Assembly (NCBI GenBank): GCA_013350335.1
Contig: CM023532.1
Location: 32,303,708-32,367,707, forward strand
Direction of reading: 5' to 3'
DNA length: 64,000 nucleotides
Source: Chimonanthus salicifolius
Lineage: Eukaryota > Streptophyta > Magnoliopsida > Laurales > Calycanthaceae
Within the stretch, counting starts at the first letter, position 1. The number at the start of each line of letters is the position of its first letter. Below the pieces are notes generated by a model. It did no database searches, was not told the origin of the DNA, and saw nothing but the letters and a program-made list of their open reading frames with translations. Both the position numbers and the translations under genes were made by a program. This document shows, piece after piece, positions 35,878 through 47,143 of this stretch.

Positions 35878-36763
35878 AAAGAGACAGCATCAATTTGAGC
35901 TTCTCTGAACTCCACGTGGACCGTTAAACTAACGGTTGCTGGGGAAATGTTTTCATTAATGATGCAAGCTGTTCAACGTCTGGGTCCCATATCTAAGTGT
36001 CTTCACATATCAACATTATATAAATGATGTGAGATATCTAATTGTTAAAAAATTATTGAATTATTTTGACTCTTATTTTTAAAATTAAAATTAAAATATT
36101 AATAGGTATTCTTATTTATATGATCAAGTTAAAAATGATAATATATTTAAATATTATAAAATATTAAATTTAAATTATAAAAATAAATTTATCTATAAGT
36201 CTCACGTAAAATCTTGTGCTTATATGAAAAAAAAAAGGGTTTAGTCATCCTATTTAAGATTCATAGACAGGCCAGCTGCCCAGCTCACATACAGCAATAC
36301 GACAATTTGTATAGGGACAATGAGTCAGGATTTGGCCCAAGTTTGATTTAGGCCCAACCCTATAATTAATAAATAGGTAGGTGTAATGGATCATAGGATT
36401 AGGATGGAGCCACATTTTAAGGCCCGATAGTTTTTAAAAAATGGATCCTAGCCATGGGAAGTTAGACTTGTCCGACCTATTATTCCTCATTTCTTATCAT
36501 ATGAGTCATGAATCCTGTATTGAAATAGGAAAGTAATAAGATAGTTGCCACATGTTATTAAAATATATTTTTAATATGTTCTTGATTACTTATTTAAAGT
36601 GGTGTATTATTTTTATTTTATTTTATTTTATTGTGATTTTAAAATGAAATCTATTACTCAAAATCTTTTTGGTTTGGACGGCCTTGGCTTACCAGTTCAG
36701 ACCGGTAGCGGGCTGTTGGATTTCTCTCAGTTTTAGGGCCTGTTGGTTTTTTCGTTTTTCTTT
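34626..36763. other. Intergenic, with TA microsatellite
   Basis: AT-rich. A TA tract lies at 35844-35875. Two AAACCGAATTTTCGAACC-like words lie near 35400-35480. GGCCC words cluster at 36335-36425 without a gene following. Confidence 0.45.
35844..35875. repeat. (TA)n microsatellite
   Basis: About 32 bases of uninterrupted TA alternation. Confidence 0.9.
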
Positions 36764-36772
36764 CTTCTATTC

Positions 36773-37088
36773 AGAGGTCGAAAAATCGGCCTTACCGATT
36801 TCAGCCAAGATTTTTTCTCTCTCTTTCAATTTTTTTTTTAAAATCTCTGTCGCTTTTTTTTTTTTTTAAATCATTTAAAAAAATAGAAATATTGGCCGAT
36901 ATTCGTCCGATATGGGCAAATATCGGCCGAGATATCAGCTAGGCCTACAATCGATATTCTTTTTTTTTTAAAAAAAAAAAAAAGAAATCGGCTGAGATCT
37001 ATGCGTATCGGCCTAGATATCTCGGTCGTCGAAAACCCGAGATATCTCGGCCAATACGCACAGTATCGGACCGAGATTTATACCCCTG
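36773..37088. mobile_element. MULE-type MITE, GGCCGATA family (copy 4, long form)
   Basis: The left end AGAGGTCGAAAAATCGG and right end CCGAGATTTATACCCCTG are inverted family ends. Flanks CTTCTATTC (36764-36772) and CTTCTAACC (37089-37097) match at 7 of 9 bases. The interior holds several ATCGGCCGAGATATC palindromes and T/A tracts. At 316 bp it is more than twice copy 2. Confidence 0.7.
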
Positions 37089-37242
37089 CTTCTAACCCAG
37101 TCGTAGTTTCTTTCTTACTTTATGGATTGGTAGTCCCTGTCATCCATACGAAATACTAAATTCAGATTTAAATCGGATCTAAATCTAAATGGGTAAAAAA
37201 ATTGTATTTAAATCTATTTTTTATCTTACCAAATGTTTATTG

Positions 37243-37535
37243 TAACGACCCATCCTGCTAGCACAATATTGTCCACTTTGGGCCTACGCATACGAGCCCT
37301 TGCAGCTTTGCATTGGGGAGTCAACCTATAGCACCCCCACCCAAAGGTCCCACATCGGTTGGGAGCTTGGGTGGTGGGGGATTTATTTGAGAGGGGGCAA
37401 CCCTCCCTATTGTGAGGCCTTTTGGGCTTGGCCATGTGGCTCAAGGCCCAAAGCAAAACCGTGCGGGTCGGGTAGGGCTCAAAGAGGACAATATTACGAT
37501 GGGGTAGGGTCGAGTCGTCATACAACTCATTGTTG
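37243..37535. mobile_element. Inverted-repeat element, possibly a solo TRIM LTR
   Basis: TGTAACGACCCATCCTGC and ACAATATTGTCCACTTTGGG at the left are mirrored by CTCAAAGAGGACAATATT and GGTCGAGTCGTCATACA at the right. The middle includes GGTCCCACATCGGTTGG. This GC-richer block is compositionally unlike its flanks. It resembles TGTAACG-type LTR/TRIM termini, but no priming site adjoins it. Confidence 0.5.
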
Positions 37536-37544
37536 CTCCCAAAA

Positions 37545-39420
37545 GGCTTTGTGCTAGAAAGAGGAGGGATTCCAACTTATATTCCACATAACAACTCTCC
37601 TCATAAGCAATGTATGGGACAAGTAACACCCAACTTAGCTATTTTTTCTCTCCCATCAATGCTTAAAGAGACACGGGGTATTATATTTATATTATTAAAT
37701 GTTCATTTATATATAATTTATTTTTTGAGACTCATTTGTGATAAATGTTGATCACGTGGACACTCGTGTGCAACATATTATGCCACACACTTTGCCATGG
37801 AGTTTACCAAATTGAGTGGTGATGAATTTGTCGGAAGGATCTATCAGTCAGTATGCGGCTCACTATAAATTACCTTGTTGAATCAATTAAGCAATATTTT
37901 TAAGTTTTCTAAAATATTATGATTTTATCTTTAAATTTTATGGTCTTTAAAATATGATTGGTTGATAGAATGGAGGGAAAAACTTTTTAAACAGGTCCAT
38001 CATCACCCCATTTTGTAGACTCTATCCGTCAGTGTGCGAAAAAATATGCTATACATAAATTTGTGAGGGATCATTTAAAATATATAAAAAATTGGAATGA
38101 GATAATTTTAAAATAGAAAAGTCAATAGTCAAGATGTGGAGCCCAGTTTATGAATGGAGGGGTCATGGCCATCAACATCTGATAGAGAGTGAAAGGGACA
38201 CATTGAAGGGCACATAAAAAGGAATTGAAGATAGAAAATGATACACAACATTTCCATGTATGTTTCCTCCTATTCTGCCGACAAAGGCAAGACCAGAGAA
38301 TGAAATGTGAAAAGAGCCATGCTTATAAAATCATAAATGCCGATCACTCGTCCAATGGTGTGGAGTGTGGACACTTAATAATATTCTCTTAACCTAGGTA
38401 TGATATTTATGGAATGGAGTAATGATAAGTTTGTTAAAAAAATTATTTAAATATGAGATTACTAAAAATCATTTTTATTAGATAGTCAAAAATATGTTTT
38501 TGAACCTATGAATGTTACCATATGTAAGATTTCTTTCGAGATTTACTCTTAATTTTTCTCTATTAGTTGATCAAACATTACCAGATTTAACGGATACCAA
38601 TTTGTATTCGTATCATTTTTTGTACATTGTGACTTTCTTCTGTACACATGCTCTCTTCCTCGATTGAAGAAGACACAACAAATCTCGTGTGTCAATTTCA
38701 CAATAAAGTTTAGAGATTAAAAAATAATATAAATTTGATCAAATTTTGAAGAACTTAGAAAAGAAAGCTTATGAGAAAGGCTTTTCAATGATCCTAGAAA
38801 TCAGATCTTGTCTATGAAGTCTGGAGATGCCTAGAACACGATGATTTGGTCTGAGAAGCGAAGGGGGAAGAGAGACGTTGAACGAAAGAGTAAGAAAAGA
38901 AGAGAGAAGGGTAGAATGAGAAATTTAAAAAATTCAACTTCCGGGGGAAAAAAAAAATTAAGCTTGATTTATAAAGTCAAAGTGATTTTAGTAGGCACAT
39001 TAAAAATTATCTTTTCAATGAATCCACAACATTATATTTGATGAGTTCTATACGTTAGAGATTAATAACGACAAGGTTTGACGGTGTGGGTGATCAATTC
39101 ACTAAAAAAAATTGATTCTAAGTGTCTAATCTTTAATATCAAACTTTTTAGATGAATTTTGATAGGCCCATTATAAATTTCTTGTCACCCATTTGAATAA
39201 TTAAATTAGAAAATGATATGTGTGAGAACAACTAATATCAAACTATTAGTTATCCTTGCTTTCACGTTTCAATATGTTTGCCGGTGATGACATGATATTC
39301 ACCGACGTCGCAATGTTGGTAGTGGATGACAAAAAGAATCAAATTAAAATGGTGCAGTTTAGATGTAAAGACTAAAGGCCCCTTTCGTTCAACTAATCAA
39401 TTCAAGAAAATCCAATTTAA
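37545..39420. other. Intergenic, nothing recognised
   Basis: AT-rich, with a few short basic open frames (for example 38841-39041) that have no domain I know. Confidence 0.45.
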
Positions 39421-39424
39421 TAAT

Positions 39425-40121
39425 GGGTTTTTTCTAAAGAGACCCCTACTCTTTAGTTTATTTGAAGAAAAATCTCTAAAAAAACCTCTAACTCTTAATA
39501 ATTTTTTTTTTTTAAAAAGCCCCTTATTCACTAATTGCAAATTGAGTTTTTTATATTTATGTTATAGGGCTCACTTGAAGGTCAACACAACTTAACAAGT
39601 AGGTTGATTAAAAAATATGTTTTATCCACATGGGTGTAGCTCAAGTGTTCAATCGGTTGCCTCCCGTCTCAGGAAGCGGGAGGTTTTGGGTTCGAGTCTC
39701 ATGGCGTAATCTTGACGTGTCTTAGGAATAATGGGTTTTTCCGTGGGAGTTTTAGTAGGACTATGTCTGAGTTTCCCATATATTAATAAAAAAAGAAAGA
39801 AATAGTTTTGACAGTTAGATTAGGTCTGATCATGACAGAAAAAGGAGTATCCCAGGTGCACAACATATAATTAATGTAGAGAAGGAAAATGGGTGAAAAA
39901 AACTATCTGACCAGGATTCTACACTATACTTTCCATGGTGTAAACTATTTGTTAGAAGAATAAATAATTTTTAAAAAAAAGTTTCCCTTTACTCAACAAC
40001 GTCGAGGGGCCTTTCCAAAAAAAAAAGTCAAAAGTTAAGGGCTTTTTTTTGAATTATGAAAGACTTAAGAACTTTTTTGAAATAAAGTCAAAAGGTAGAG
40101 GCCTTTTTAGAAAAATCCCTC
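39425..40121. mobile_element. Inverted-repeat element with a SINE inserted
   Basis: The left end GGGTTTTTTCTAAAGAGACC is mirrored by the right end (complement AGGGATTTTTCTAAAAAGGC). The pairing continues through CCTCTAACTCTT-like words, repeated twice in each arm. The SINE-A copy 39627-39795 sits inside. Target duplication not clear; no coding capacity. Confidence 0.55.
39627..39795 (+). mobile_element. SINE-A, best full-length copy
   Basis: A tRNA-like head with TGGGTGTAGCTCAAGTG (A-box) and GGTTCGAGTC at 39689-39698 (B-box), GAAGCGGGAGG between, then a body GACGTGTCTTAGG, TTTTTCCGTGGGAG, GTTTCCCATATATT and an AATAAAAAAAG tail. It defines the family in this window. Confidence 0.8.
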
Positions 40122-40557
40122 TAAAAATGGAGAACTGAAAATTTAAAATAGTGATAAATTAGTAAACTAACCTCTGCCTCCCCCATTCCCCCAATTTAAT
40201 GTAGGAAAGTTGAATTATATTTCAAGCTCCTTCCTCTTTTTCTTATTTTTCTTCATCATGACAACCTCTTTTACAAGGGATTTGCTCTAATACAAAAGTG
40301 ACAAATTATGTATCAACCCTAATTACAATAATTTTCAATATAATTCAAAATCATTATATCATTAATTCATTATGTTCCTATATGAAGTATGACTTTCAAG
40401 TAAGAAGAATCATACTTTGCAACAAAAACAAAATAGAGTGCATCATTGATGTGAAGAGTTTGAATTGACGAAACGCAAAAGGAAATGATTTTGATGTTTA
40501 GATCATGAGATGACATTACCACTATATGTAAATATTGAAAATAATAAATAATCATTC
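40122..40557. other. Intergenic, nothing recognised
   Basis: AT-rich sequence with no gene or repeat end recognised. Confidence 0.4.
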
Positions 40558-40559
40558 AA

Positions 40560-40675
40560 AAGGTTCGAGTCGCTCATGGCCTAATTTTGGTGTGCCTTAT
40601 GGGTAGGGGTTCACCCGTGAGGGTTTTATGCCAGGTATCACGCAGGTTTCCCACACGTAAATTTAAAAAGAAAAA
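40560..40675 (+). mobile_element. SINE-A copy, 5'-truncated
   Basis: Starts in the B-box (AGGTTCGAGTCGCTCATGG) and continues with TTTGGTGTGCCTTATGGG, CACCCGTGAGGGTTTTATG, GGTTTCCCACACGTAAATT and an A-rich tail. Confidence 0.7.
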
Positions 40676-41086
40676 AAGGAAAAAGTAAGTAATTTAAAGG
40701 AATCCTTTTGAGAAGAAGGATTTGCAATTCATTCAAGCAAAATGTTTAGGTTATAATTCCACAAAGTAAAGTTCCTCTAGCTAAAAATATTGCTATAGTT
40801 TTTTTTAGATTTTTTGGATTAATTGATTGTTAAACTATAAAAAAAATCAGCCAAGTCAAATTTATTTTAGGTAAAATGGGCCCAATACAGCTACGTTGGC
40901 CAATTTAAATGAATAAAAAAGGACACACTGATGTGCCAGTTTTCAAATCCCTGCTCCTAAGGCTGAGGACCAGGAAATGGTTTGAAACTTTGAACTTGGG
41001 CCAATAACAATTGGCCGACATTTCAGGCAATGTTGGGTCTCTATTTTTTATTTTTAAATATATTTTTGTCAAAATTTGGCAAAAAC
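40676..41086. other. Intergenic, nothing recognised
   Basis: No coding or repeat structure identified. Confidence 0.4.
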
Positions 41087-41180
41087 TTGTAGTGCAATCA
41101 GTTAAGGTTCATGGTTACATCTTAAAGTCAAGAGGTTGTAGGTTGAAGTCCCATAAGCGTCAGATAAAACAATAAATGAT
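41087..41180 (+). mobile_element. tRNA-derived SINE head, another subtype
   Basis: CTTGTAGTGCAATCAGTTAAGG (A-box region, split here as TGTAGTGCAATCAGTTAAG) and GGTTGTAGGTTGAAGTCCC (B-box region) are spaced as in tRNA-like promoters. The body after CCCATAAGCG is AT-rich and unassigned. Confidence 0.5.
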
Positions 41181-42742
41181 GATTAAATGATTTAGATGAC
41201 AATGATAATATTTTGGTCAAAATATCAGTCCAACCTATAATATAGGTTATATTGATGTATAGCAATATTTTCTAATATTGATCCGACACTTACGAGTGAT
41301 TTTGTATATTTGTGACATTAATCTTACCTTTAATGCGGGATGTGGATACCCATCTTATAAAAAATTAGCCACTCAGGATTTTAAGTCAGCCTCTGAACAA
41401 TCAGGACTGCTGAAACGTGGGCCCCATGCAAAAGATAGAGAACTGCAGGTTACTGGGCTGTGGGCCAACACTATACCAGAACTTCAGGCCCAGTATTGAT
41501 TGATTGTGAGGGATGTGATCTGGAACTGAGTCTCATTTTCAGGCCCAGAAAATGGCTCATTTGTGCATTTTATTCCTCAGCCCAACGTAGAAATGTTATT
41601 TTCAGATCAGTTTCATTGGTGTTTTTTAAAATCTTGGTAGTTCTACGACTGCGATACAATTTGAACCTGGAGCCCGATAATACTAGTATTGGGCTTTACA
41701 AAAAATCCAATCGTGAAATTTATTGGGCCCCTATACTGCCCTGTCATGTAAACTTTTTCATTTTCATTTGGCATATATTATAACTGCATGAGACATGCAT
41801 GGGTAGACTCATCCAAGTTTAGCTAGTACAGGAGGAGTTGAGTCGGCTCAAAGTCAATATTTATTAATACTAGTAATTATTTTTCATGTGCAAACTATTC
41901 ATTTGGTACCTGTGTGATCAGACCCTATAAACTTTATATTTGTAATAATGACGACTGTCTGACTTAATCTCATCTGAGTAAATCTTCGGGGTATGTGAAA
42001 ACCTCCTAATTTGCACACAATGAGTAAAACTATGAAGAGTTGGCCCTTAGAGTTAACACAATATAATCATTTAAAGAAAAGTAATATCAATCTTCCACGA
42101 ATTGTCCATGACATGGCTTACCCTCACTCTTTCGATTTAGAAGAAATAACATTAAGAAGGAACACATTCAATGTATCAAAGAGCAACTACTGCGCTATGA
42201 TCACATGCAGAAAGAATTAGTTGTTCATGAAGATGATGAGCATCAGAGTAATTCATTCCTTACAATTTCATTAGCCTCATTCCTTCCTTTTGGACAAGAT
42301 TTCTACATAGAAGTTACTTGATAGACTTGAACAAATTCTAATTGAAATTTACCATTTTGTTTTCTTTTATTGAATGAGCAAATTAAGGTTGCTAAGAGTG
42401 CAACCATTTACAGTCTCAATCTATTTTACAACCTTACCTTGTAACTTGGATTTCCTACTGAATCTTGGGCCATCTTAGCTTTAATCATACACTCATGATC
42501 TACAATCTTCCAACATGAACTACTTTCTGTGGTCTTGACTTGATTGAATATAATCCTTCCAGACCCGAAGTCTGCAAGAAACACTGATGACACAAAACAC
42601 AAGCATCCATAAAAGATGATAATAGAAAAGTCGACAAAAATACAGCCAAAACAATTGACTAGCAATGGAAAATAAGCTTGGAGAGAGAGAGACAGCAATG
42701 ACTTGTGTAAAATAATTTGTAATTACGAGTGACAAATGTAGA
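41181..42742. other. Intergenic; SINE-B tail at 41278-41365
   Basis: SINE-B tail words (TGACATTAATCTTACC, GTGGATACCCATC) at 41310-41360. GGGCC-rich sequence at 41420-41550 could be a promoter, but the 107-codon frame there matches nothing I know. Confidence 0.35.
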
Positions 42743-43130
42743 TTTTTTTTTTTTTTTTTTAACAAAGGGTAAGTATCATTCAACCGGGGGGGGGGGGGGG
42801 GACCATTTCCTAAAAAATCACAGAGGCACTCAACAAGAAAGGTGCAAATAAACAAATAAACCCATAGCCCGGATAGGCAGAACATAACATGGGAGAAACA
42901 CAGCCCACAAAAGAAACAAATCTATAGATTTGAATTAAACACTCCAGTGCACAAAATAGACAAAATGGGAGCGCAATGTCGATTTTAAAGAGTTTAAAAG
43001 TGCAAGTACAATAAATATCACGTCCAGTGATTGATTTCTGGTGCTACCACCTATCTTACCAGGGCCGATTGCGTGAGTTTGGCGCTGCAGGCCTGGGAGG
43101 ATTATTCTTATTGGGTATAACATTTGCCTC
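42743..43130 (-). mobile_element. Possible 5'-truncated LINE, minus strand
   Basis: On the minus strand it ends TTGAATGATACTTACCC, TTTGTT and a poly(A) of about 18 (T run 42743-42760), like the LINE tail at 50455-50725 (TTGAATGATGATAAACTC then poly(A)). A 16-base G run sits at 42786-42801. The upstream extent is a guess. Confidence 0.35.
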
Positions 43131-43304
43131 ACCTATCTGATAATGAAAAAAAAAAATTCATTGATGAATCATGAAACCTTTTATCACACCAAACAATAAA
43201 ATTTGGTTGATGTAAAAACAAAATAGATAAATTTTATCTTTATGGAAATGGAAGTTATTAAGAAAATCCATTTCTTCAAAAAATAATTTCATACAAAAAG
43301 GTTT

Positions 43305-43395
43305 ACGAGTGTGTGTGGATTAGGAGGTTTATATATGTTCATAGGATTAGTCTCACTTCCAATATAAGATGAAGATACCCATGTTACAATAAAAA
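43305..43395 (+). mobile_element. SINE-B tail fragment
   Basis: GAGTGTGTGTGGATTAGGAGG, split as GTGTGTGTGGATTAGGAGG, then TTTATATATGTTCATAGG, ATTAGTCTCACTTCC and GAAGATACCCATGTTAC, ending in an A run. Confidence 0.5.
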
Positions 43396-43549
43396 AAAAC
43401 CAGTAGAATGCATACCTTAGGATATTAAATGAAGGAAAAATTCACATAAAAGTGGAAATTCAAAATGGGTCTAATGGTTGTAATGGAGAGAGAGAATATA
43501 GCAATCGAACATTAATGTTTTTTTTTTATTAATTTAGAGCTAAGTTTTT

Positions 43550-43665
43550 AGAGCTTTTTTTTTTTAAAAACCTCCACGGGTGAGTTCACTACCCCTAAGG
43601 CACACCAAAATTAGGTCATGGGAGCTCGAACCCTCAACTTCGCAACCAATTGAGTTTTTTGAGCT
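43550..43665 (-). mobile_element. SINE-A copy, minus strand
   Basis: On the minus strand: AATTGGTTGCGAAGTTGAGG, GGTTCGAGCTCCCATGACC, TTTTGGTGTGCCTTAGGGG, GAACTCACCCGTGGAGG and an A-rich end. Good agreement with the family body. Confidence 0.7.
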
Positions 43666-43669
43666 TTAT

Positions 43670-45320
43670 CTTTCCATTGAACCCTATCAGCAATATTGCT
43701 TTGATAGACAACAATCTATCATACTTTGTCTTTATAAATCAGTCCTCCATTCTTTCTAATGAGTTCCCTTCTCCCAATTCCTCAACTTTCAGTGTATAGT
43801 ACACTTATTTTTTATTTTATCTTTTCTTAATTCATAGATCTACCTTTGCATATGCATTTCCATTATCACTAATTTATGTATATATCTATTCTTCACACTC
43901 AATATGCATCTTCATATAATATAGCAACTTTAATAGTGATTTTACAAAATTATTCTTTAATTGATATGATACCTTTTTTCATCATACAATACTCTATTAA
44001 CTTATTCTTACTTGACTTATCCTAATTGATTCTATTGACCATATTCACTAAAACTAAACTTTATATATTATATTTTTATTCTACTTCTTTTAGTGCTGAA
44101 TGGGACACCCAGTTCTCCAGATTCTTAAGCTGATTTCCATATAGGTATCAACATTGATGGGAAGATAACAGGGAAAAAATAAAATGGAAAGTATTAGCAA
44201 TATAGAAGGAGAAAATCATCAAAGAAAAGTAAATTAGTAATATAACACCAAGCAATATTTTCAGAATGTTACACAATATAAAATGAAAAGGGAAAAAAAA
44301 AAAAAAACCCTCTACTAACATGACAGAAATGCACTAATTTCATCACCCTTACATGGAATTATCTGTAACTTCTCTAATAAATAGTGTAAAGTGACAAAAA
44401 TCGTACATCGATTAATTCGATATAACATTTGAGACACCCTTCTTTAAACGATTAGCTTTTGAAAGTAAATTCTATCTAATGAATCTTATCAAATCATGAC
44501 TTTCTAACATTTAAGTCTAATATCTGGATAATAATTCAAACATTTATCCATCAACACTAAATTTCTTGATATTCAATCCATTTTAAAATTTAAAAGATGG
44601 CTGACAAAACAATAATAAAAATGATTAAGTATCATGCCTAAAACAACAATAAAATCAACAACTATAATTTATCCACATCTTATTGATGCCCTAAAGACAT
44701 TTAAGAAGGATCTTTTTCTTGATATTTTCATTTTTCAAATAAAAAAGATTAAACAAATGGATGTATTTGTATATTAGCTATTAATTTCAAACTTTTTCCT
44801 TGAATTATAATAATTTCACCTTTCGAGATATGTAAATGCATTCCTTAAAACCTTCTTTGGTAGCCTTAACCAGTGAGTGAAATGATTTTCTTTTTCTTAA
44901 AAGGAGTTAACATTTTATTAAATTGTTCACTCTATAAGAATGAACAACTTAAATTTGTTGTTGATGTTCCTCATAAGAATACTCTATAATTTATATTATC
45001 ATTTAAGAATAAAAAAAGCTATTTAAAAATAATCATAGCATGAAGTTACAGCTTAGCTAGAGGAACTGATGCTGACGAAGAAAATGACTGAGGAGACAGT
45101 TGACAAAAATTTAGATGAAAGATGAAGAAGATGAAGGCATTGGAAAAAAGGTAGTAAATCAGTAATAGCTCTGTATCATTAAAAAGTAAAAAACAGGAAA
45201 CTTGACAATTGCATACTCTAGAAAGGGTAATGTATACAGTGGAGAATGCTGTAGATTTAATGTATTAATTCTTTTAGAGAATAAATATATTTAGGAGAGT
45301 GAGTATTAATTTTAGTTGGG
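43670..45320. other. Intergenic, nothing recognised
   Basis: About 1.6 kb of very AT-rich, low-complexity sequence. No open frame of note, no repeat boundaries. Confidence 0.5.
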
Positions 45321-45325
45321 GACAT

Positions 45326-45688
45326 TGTACATAATGGGGTATGGAATTAGTCTCACATTGGTTGTTAAGGGGGAGATTTAGGGATTTATAAAAGATTTGG
45401 GTCACTTCACCTAATGAGCCAGTCTTCTGAGCTGGATACGCGGTTCTAACAAGTGATACAAGTGTCATATCCCCAAGCCAACACATGTGGACTCAAAGGA
45501 TTTTTTAGTCGAACGGAATAACTAGCGACGTTTTATTCGCCGGAAAGTCTCATTCGAGGGGGGATTGTTGGTTGGGCAGCGAACGAGTAACACATTAGTT
45601 GTAAAGGGGGAGATTTAGGGATTTATAAATGACTTTAGTCACCATACCAAAAGGGCTAACCTCTTGGGCTTGTTACGCAGTCCTAACA
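45326..45688 (+). mobile_element. TRIM retroelement with both LTRs
   Basis: LTR1 (to 45451) and LTR2 (45566-45688) share GGGGGAGATTTAGGGATT and end in TTCTAACA/TCCTAACA; LTR2 starts TGTTGGTTGGG. The internal part begins AGTGATACAAGTGTCAT, a worn initiator-Met priming site, and ends in CATTCGAGGGGGGA, a polypurine tract. It is about 360 bp with no coding region, the hallmark of a TRIM. Start uncertain by several bases. Confidence 0.7.
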
Positions 45689-46060
45689 GTACATTTTATG
45701 GATATGGCTCAATGTGATTAGATGAGATGGATAAAAAAATTCATAGATAGTATAATCGAAGAGATTTTTTTTCACTCAACTATTATAACTTTATGAGATA
45801 AGTTATGAAAAATGTAACAACTCAAAGTTATCAAAATTTTGAAGTCCAAAATCAAAAGACAAAATGATCATGCAAATTTTATTTATCTACTATCTGTCAT
45901 TTTTTAGGTATTTACATAAAAAATGTGTGGTCTACTTCAAATTTTATTGAACCGATTCTCTAAGTAGAAAAACTTGAAGAGTCTCCTTGGAGTTTCCAGT
46001 AGAAATTTATATTAATGAACACCTCACCATCTATTTGCATTCACCTGAGGTTTCGAACCC

Positions 46061-46130
46061 CTTCTTCTTCTTCTTCTTCTTCTTCATTAAGAATTGAGCT
46101 ATGAAAGAGAGAGAGAGAGAGAGAGAGAGA
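46061..46130. repeat. Two microsatellites: (CTT)n and (GA)n
   Basis: CTT repeats at 46061-46085 and GA repeats at 46106-46130, about 220 bases downstream of LSH copy 1. Neither is present beside LSH copy 2. Confidence 0.85.
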
Positions 46131-46347
46131 TCCACTTGTTCTTCTTAATTAAGACTTGATTCTAATGTTCAAAAGAACAAAATCAAATGACAAAATTGCA
46201 ATCCACTTAAGCTCAACACTCCCATTATTTCATACCATTTTAAGTATATGTCATTTTAGGGTTTAAGCTTCTTATATCCATCTTCAAAGGAAAAAGCAAT
46301 CAAGCCACAAGGAATGTTACCAAATTTTCCCATGAAGAAGATGCTTC

Positions 46348-46887
46348 TCAGGAGGCCTGAGGTATAGGTTTGCGATCGTCATCTTCGTCACCGTTGCTTC
46401 GGATCCTTTTCTTTTTGTTCTTCTTATAAGGGATTCCCCGCGCCCTCGCCTGCGACTCCCTCACTTCACGAAGATAAACCCGAATCTCACCAGCCCCAAA
46501 TGGATTCGTCTCCGACGACCCACCGTTCTCTTCATAGGCGGCTCGGAGGCGGCCGATCAGCGAATCTAGGCTTCCCCAAGCTTGCCTAAGTGGACATATG
46601 CAAGCTGCGGGTGGCTCAGGTATCCCATAAAAGGTGCACCCATGCAAGTGAACCCTAGTCTTGCCAAATTGATCAAGATAACTAAGGAATTCTAACACAT
46701 GAGTGTAATTGCACTGAGGTAATGAGAGTGGAGGCCTCTGATTCTTCAAGTACTGTCCGAAAGTATTCCAATCCCGCCTTTTCTGTGACTCGTAGCGGCT
46801 GAGCTGAGTTGTCGGTTGCACTGATCGGTTATCGACGGCGGACCGCGATGACCCTTCTGCCGAGTCTTTCACTCCATCACTCGCCAT
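46348..46887 (-). CDS. ALOG domain protein (LSH family), copy 1
   Basis: A 179-residue single-exon nuclear regulator of the plant ALOG (LSH/OsG1) family, which binds DNA through a recombinase-derived domain and controls organ boundaries and meristem fate. Seen: a variable Ser-rich N-terminus (1-33); the ALOG domain from [20 protein letters not shown] through [15 protein letters not shown], the zinc-ribbon-like insert with H and C residues (VHLHGC...[10 protein letters not shown]), [33 protein letters not shown]; then a basic nuclear signal [10 protein letters not shown] and an acidic tail. Start: the ATG at 46887 matches copy 2 exactly; the in-frame triplet at 46896 is TTG, not ATG. The YKK...KK and GC.FYG.PEPPA style recalls Arabidopsis LSH7/LSH8, but subgroup is inference. 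It is the tandem paralogue of the gene at 54712-55251, same strand. Confidence 0.93.
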   Translation of the reverse strand: MASDGVKDSAEGSSRSAVDNRSVQPTTQLSRYESQKRRDWNTFGQYLKNQRPPLSLPQCNYTHVLEFLSYLDQFGKTRVHLHGCTFYGIPEPPAACICPLRQAWGSLDSLIGRLRAAYEENGGSSETNPFGAGEIRVYLREVRESQARARGIPYKKNKKKRIRSNGDEDDDRKPIPQAS

Positions 46888-47043
46888 TGAAGGCAAGTTT
46901 GCCTGTAATTTGGTGGGAGAGAGCAGAGGAATGCAGAGGAGAAAGACTAGAGATCACATCTTGGGTGCTTTTGCTCTTCTTTTTCCTTCCTATTACTGCT
47001 GTAAAACCTACTAAAACCTTACTTAGTACTAATCGCGAAGATA

Positions 47044-47143
47044 TTACATTGTCTTAACCAATAATTCAATTATTGTAAGTGATCGATCATTATCACCATC
47101 ATTACAACAGTCATAACTACAGTTTTAAGATTCGAAAACTCAC
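47044..47143 (-). promoter_or_regulatory. Upstream block conserved between the two LSH copies
   Basis: CAATTATTGTAAGTGATCG (47067-47085) and AACAGTCATAACTACAGTTT (47106-47125) recur at 55474-55492 and about 55524-55543, at a similar distance from the ATG (180-290 bases). Surrounding intergenic DNA has diverged far more, which suggests promoter or leader function. Confidence 0.5.

Noticed and set aside
39627..39700. Functional tRNA gene suggested by A- and B-box motifs (also 3307, 23135, 41087)
   Set aside because: No paired acceptor stem, and each is joined to a shared SINE body or A-rich tail.
41278..41783. Overlapping plus-strand frames of 73 and 107 codons
   Set aside because: The first begins in a SINE-B tail, and neither shows a family signature.
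42426..42885. Two overlapping minus-strand frames of 90 and 121 codons
   Set aside because: Length comes partly from translated homopolymers (Pro and Lys runs), with no recognisable domain.
46888..46896. Start of LSH copy 1 three codons upstream at 46896
   Set aside because: That codon is TTG. The first ATG is at 46887, and it aligns exactly with the start of copy 2.
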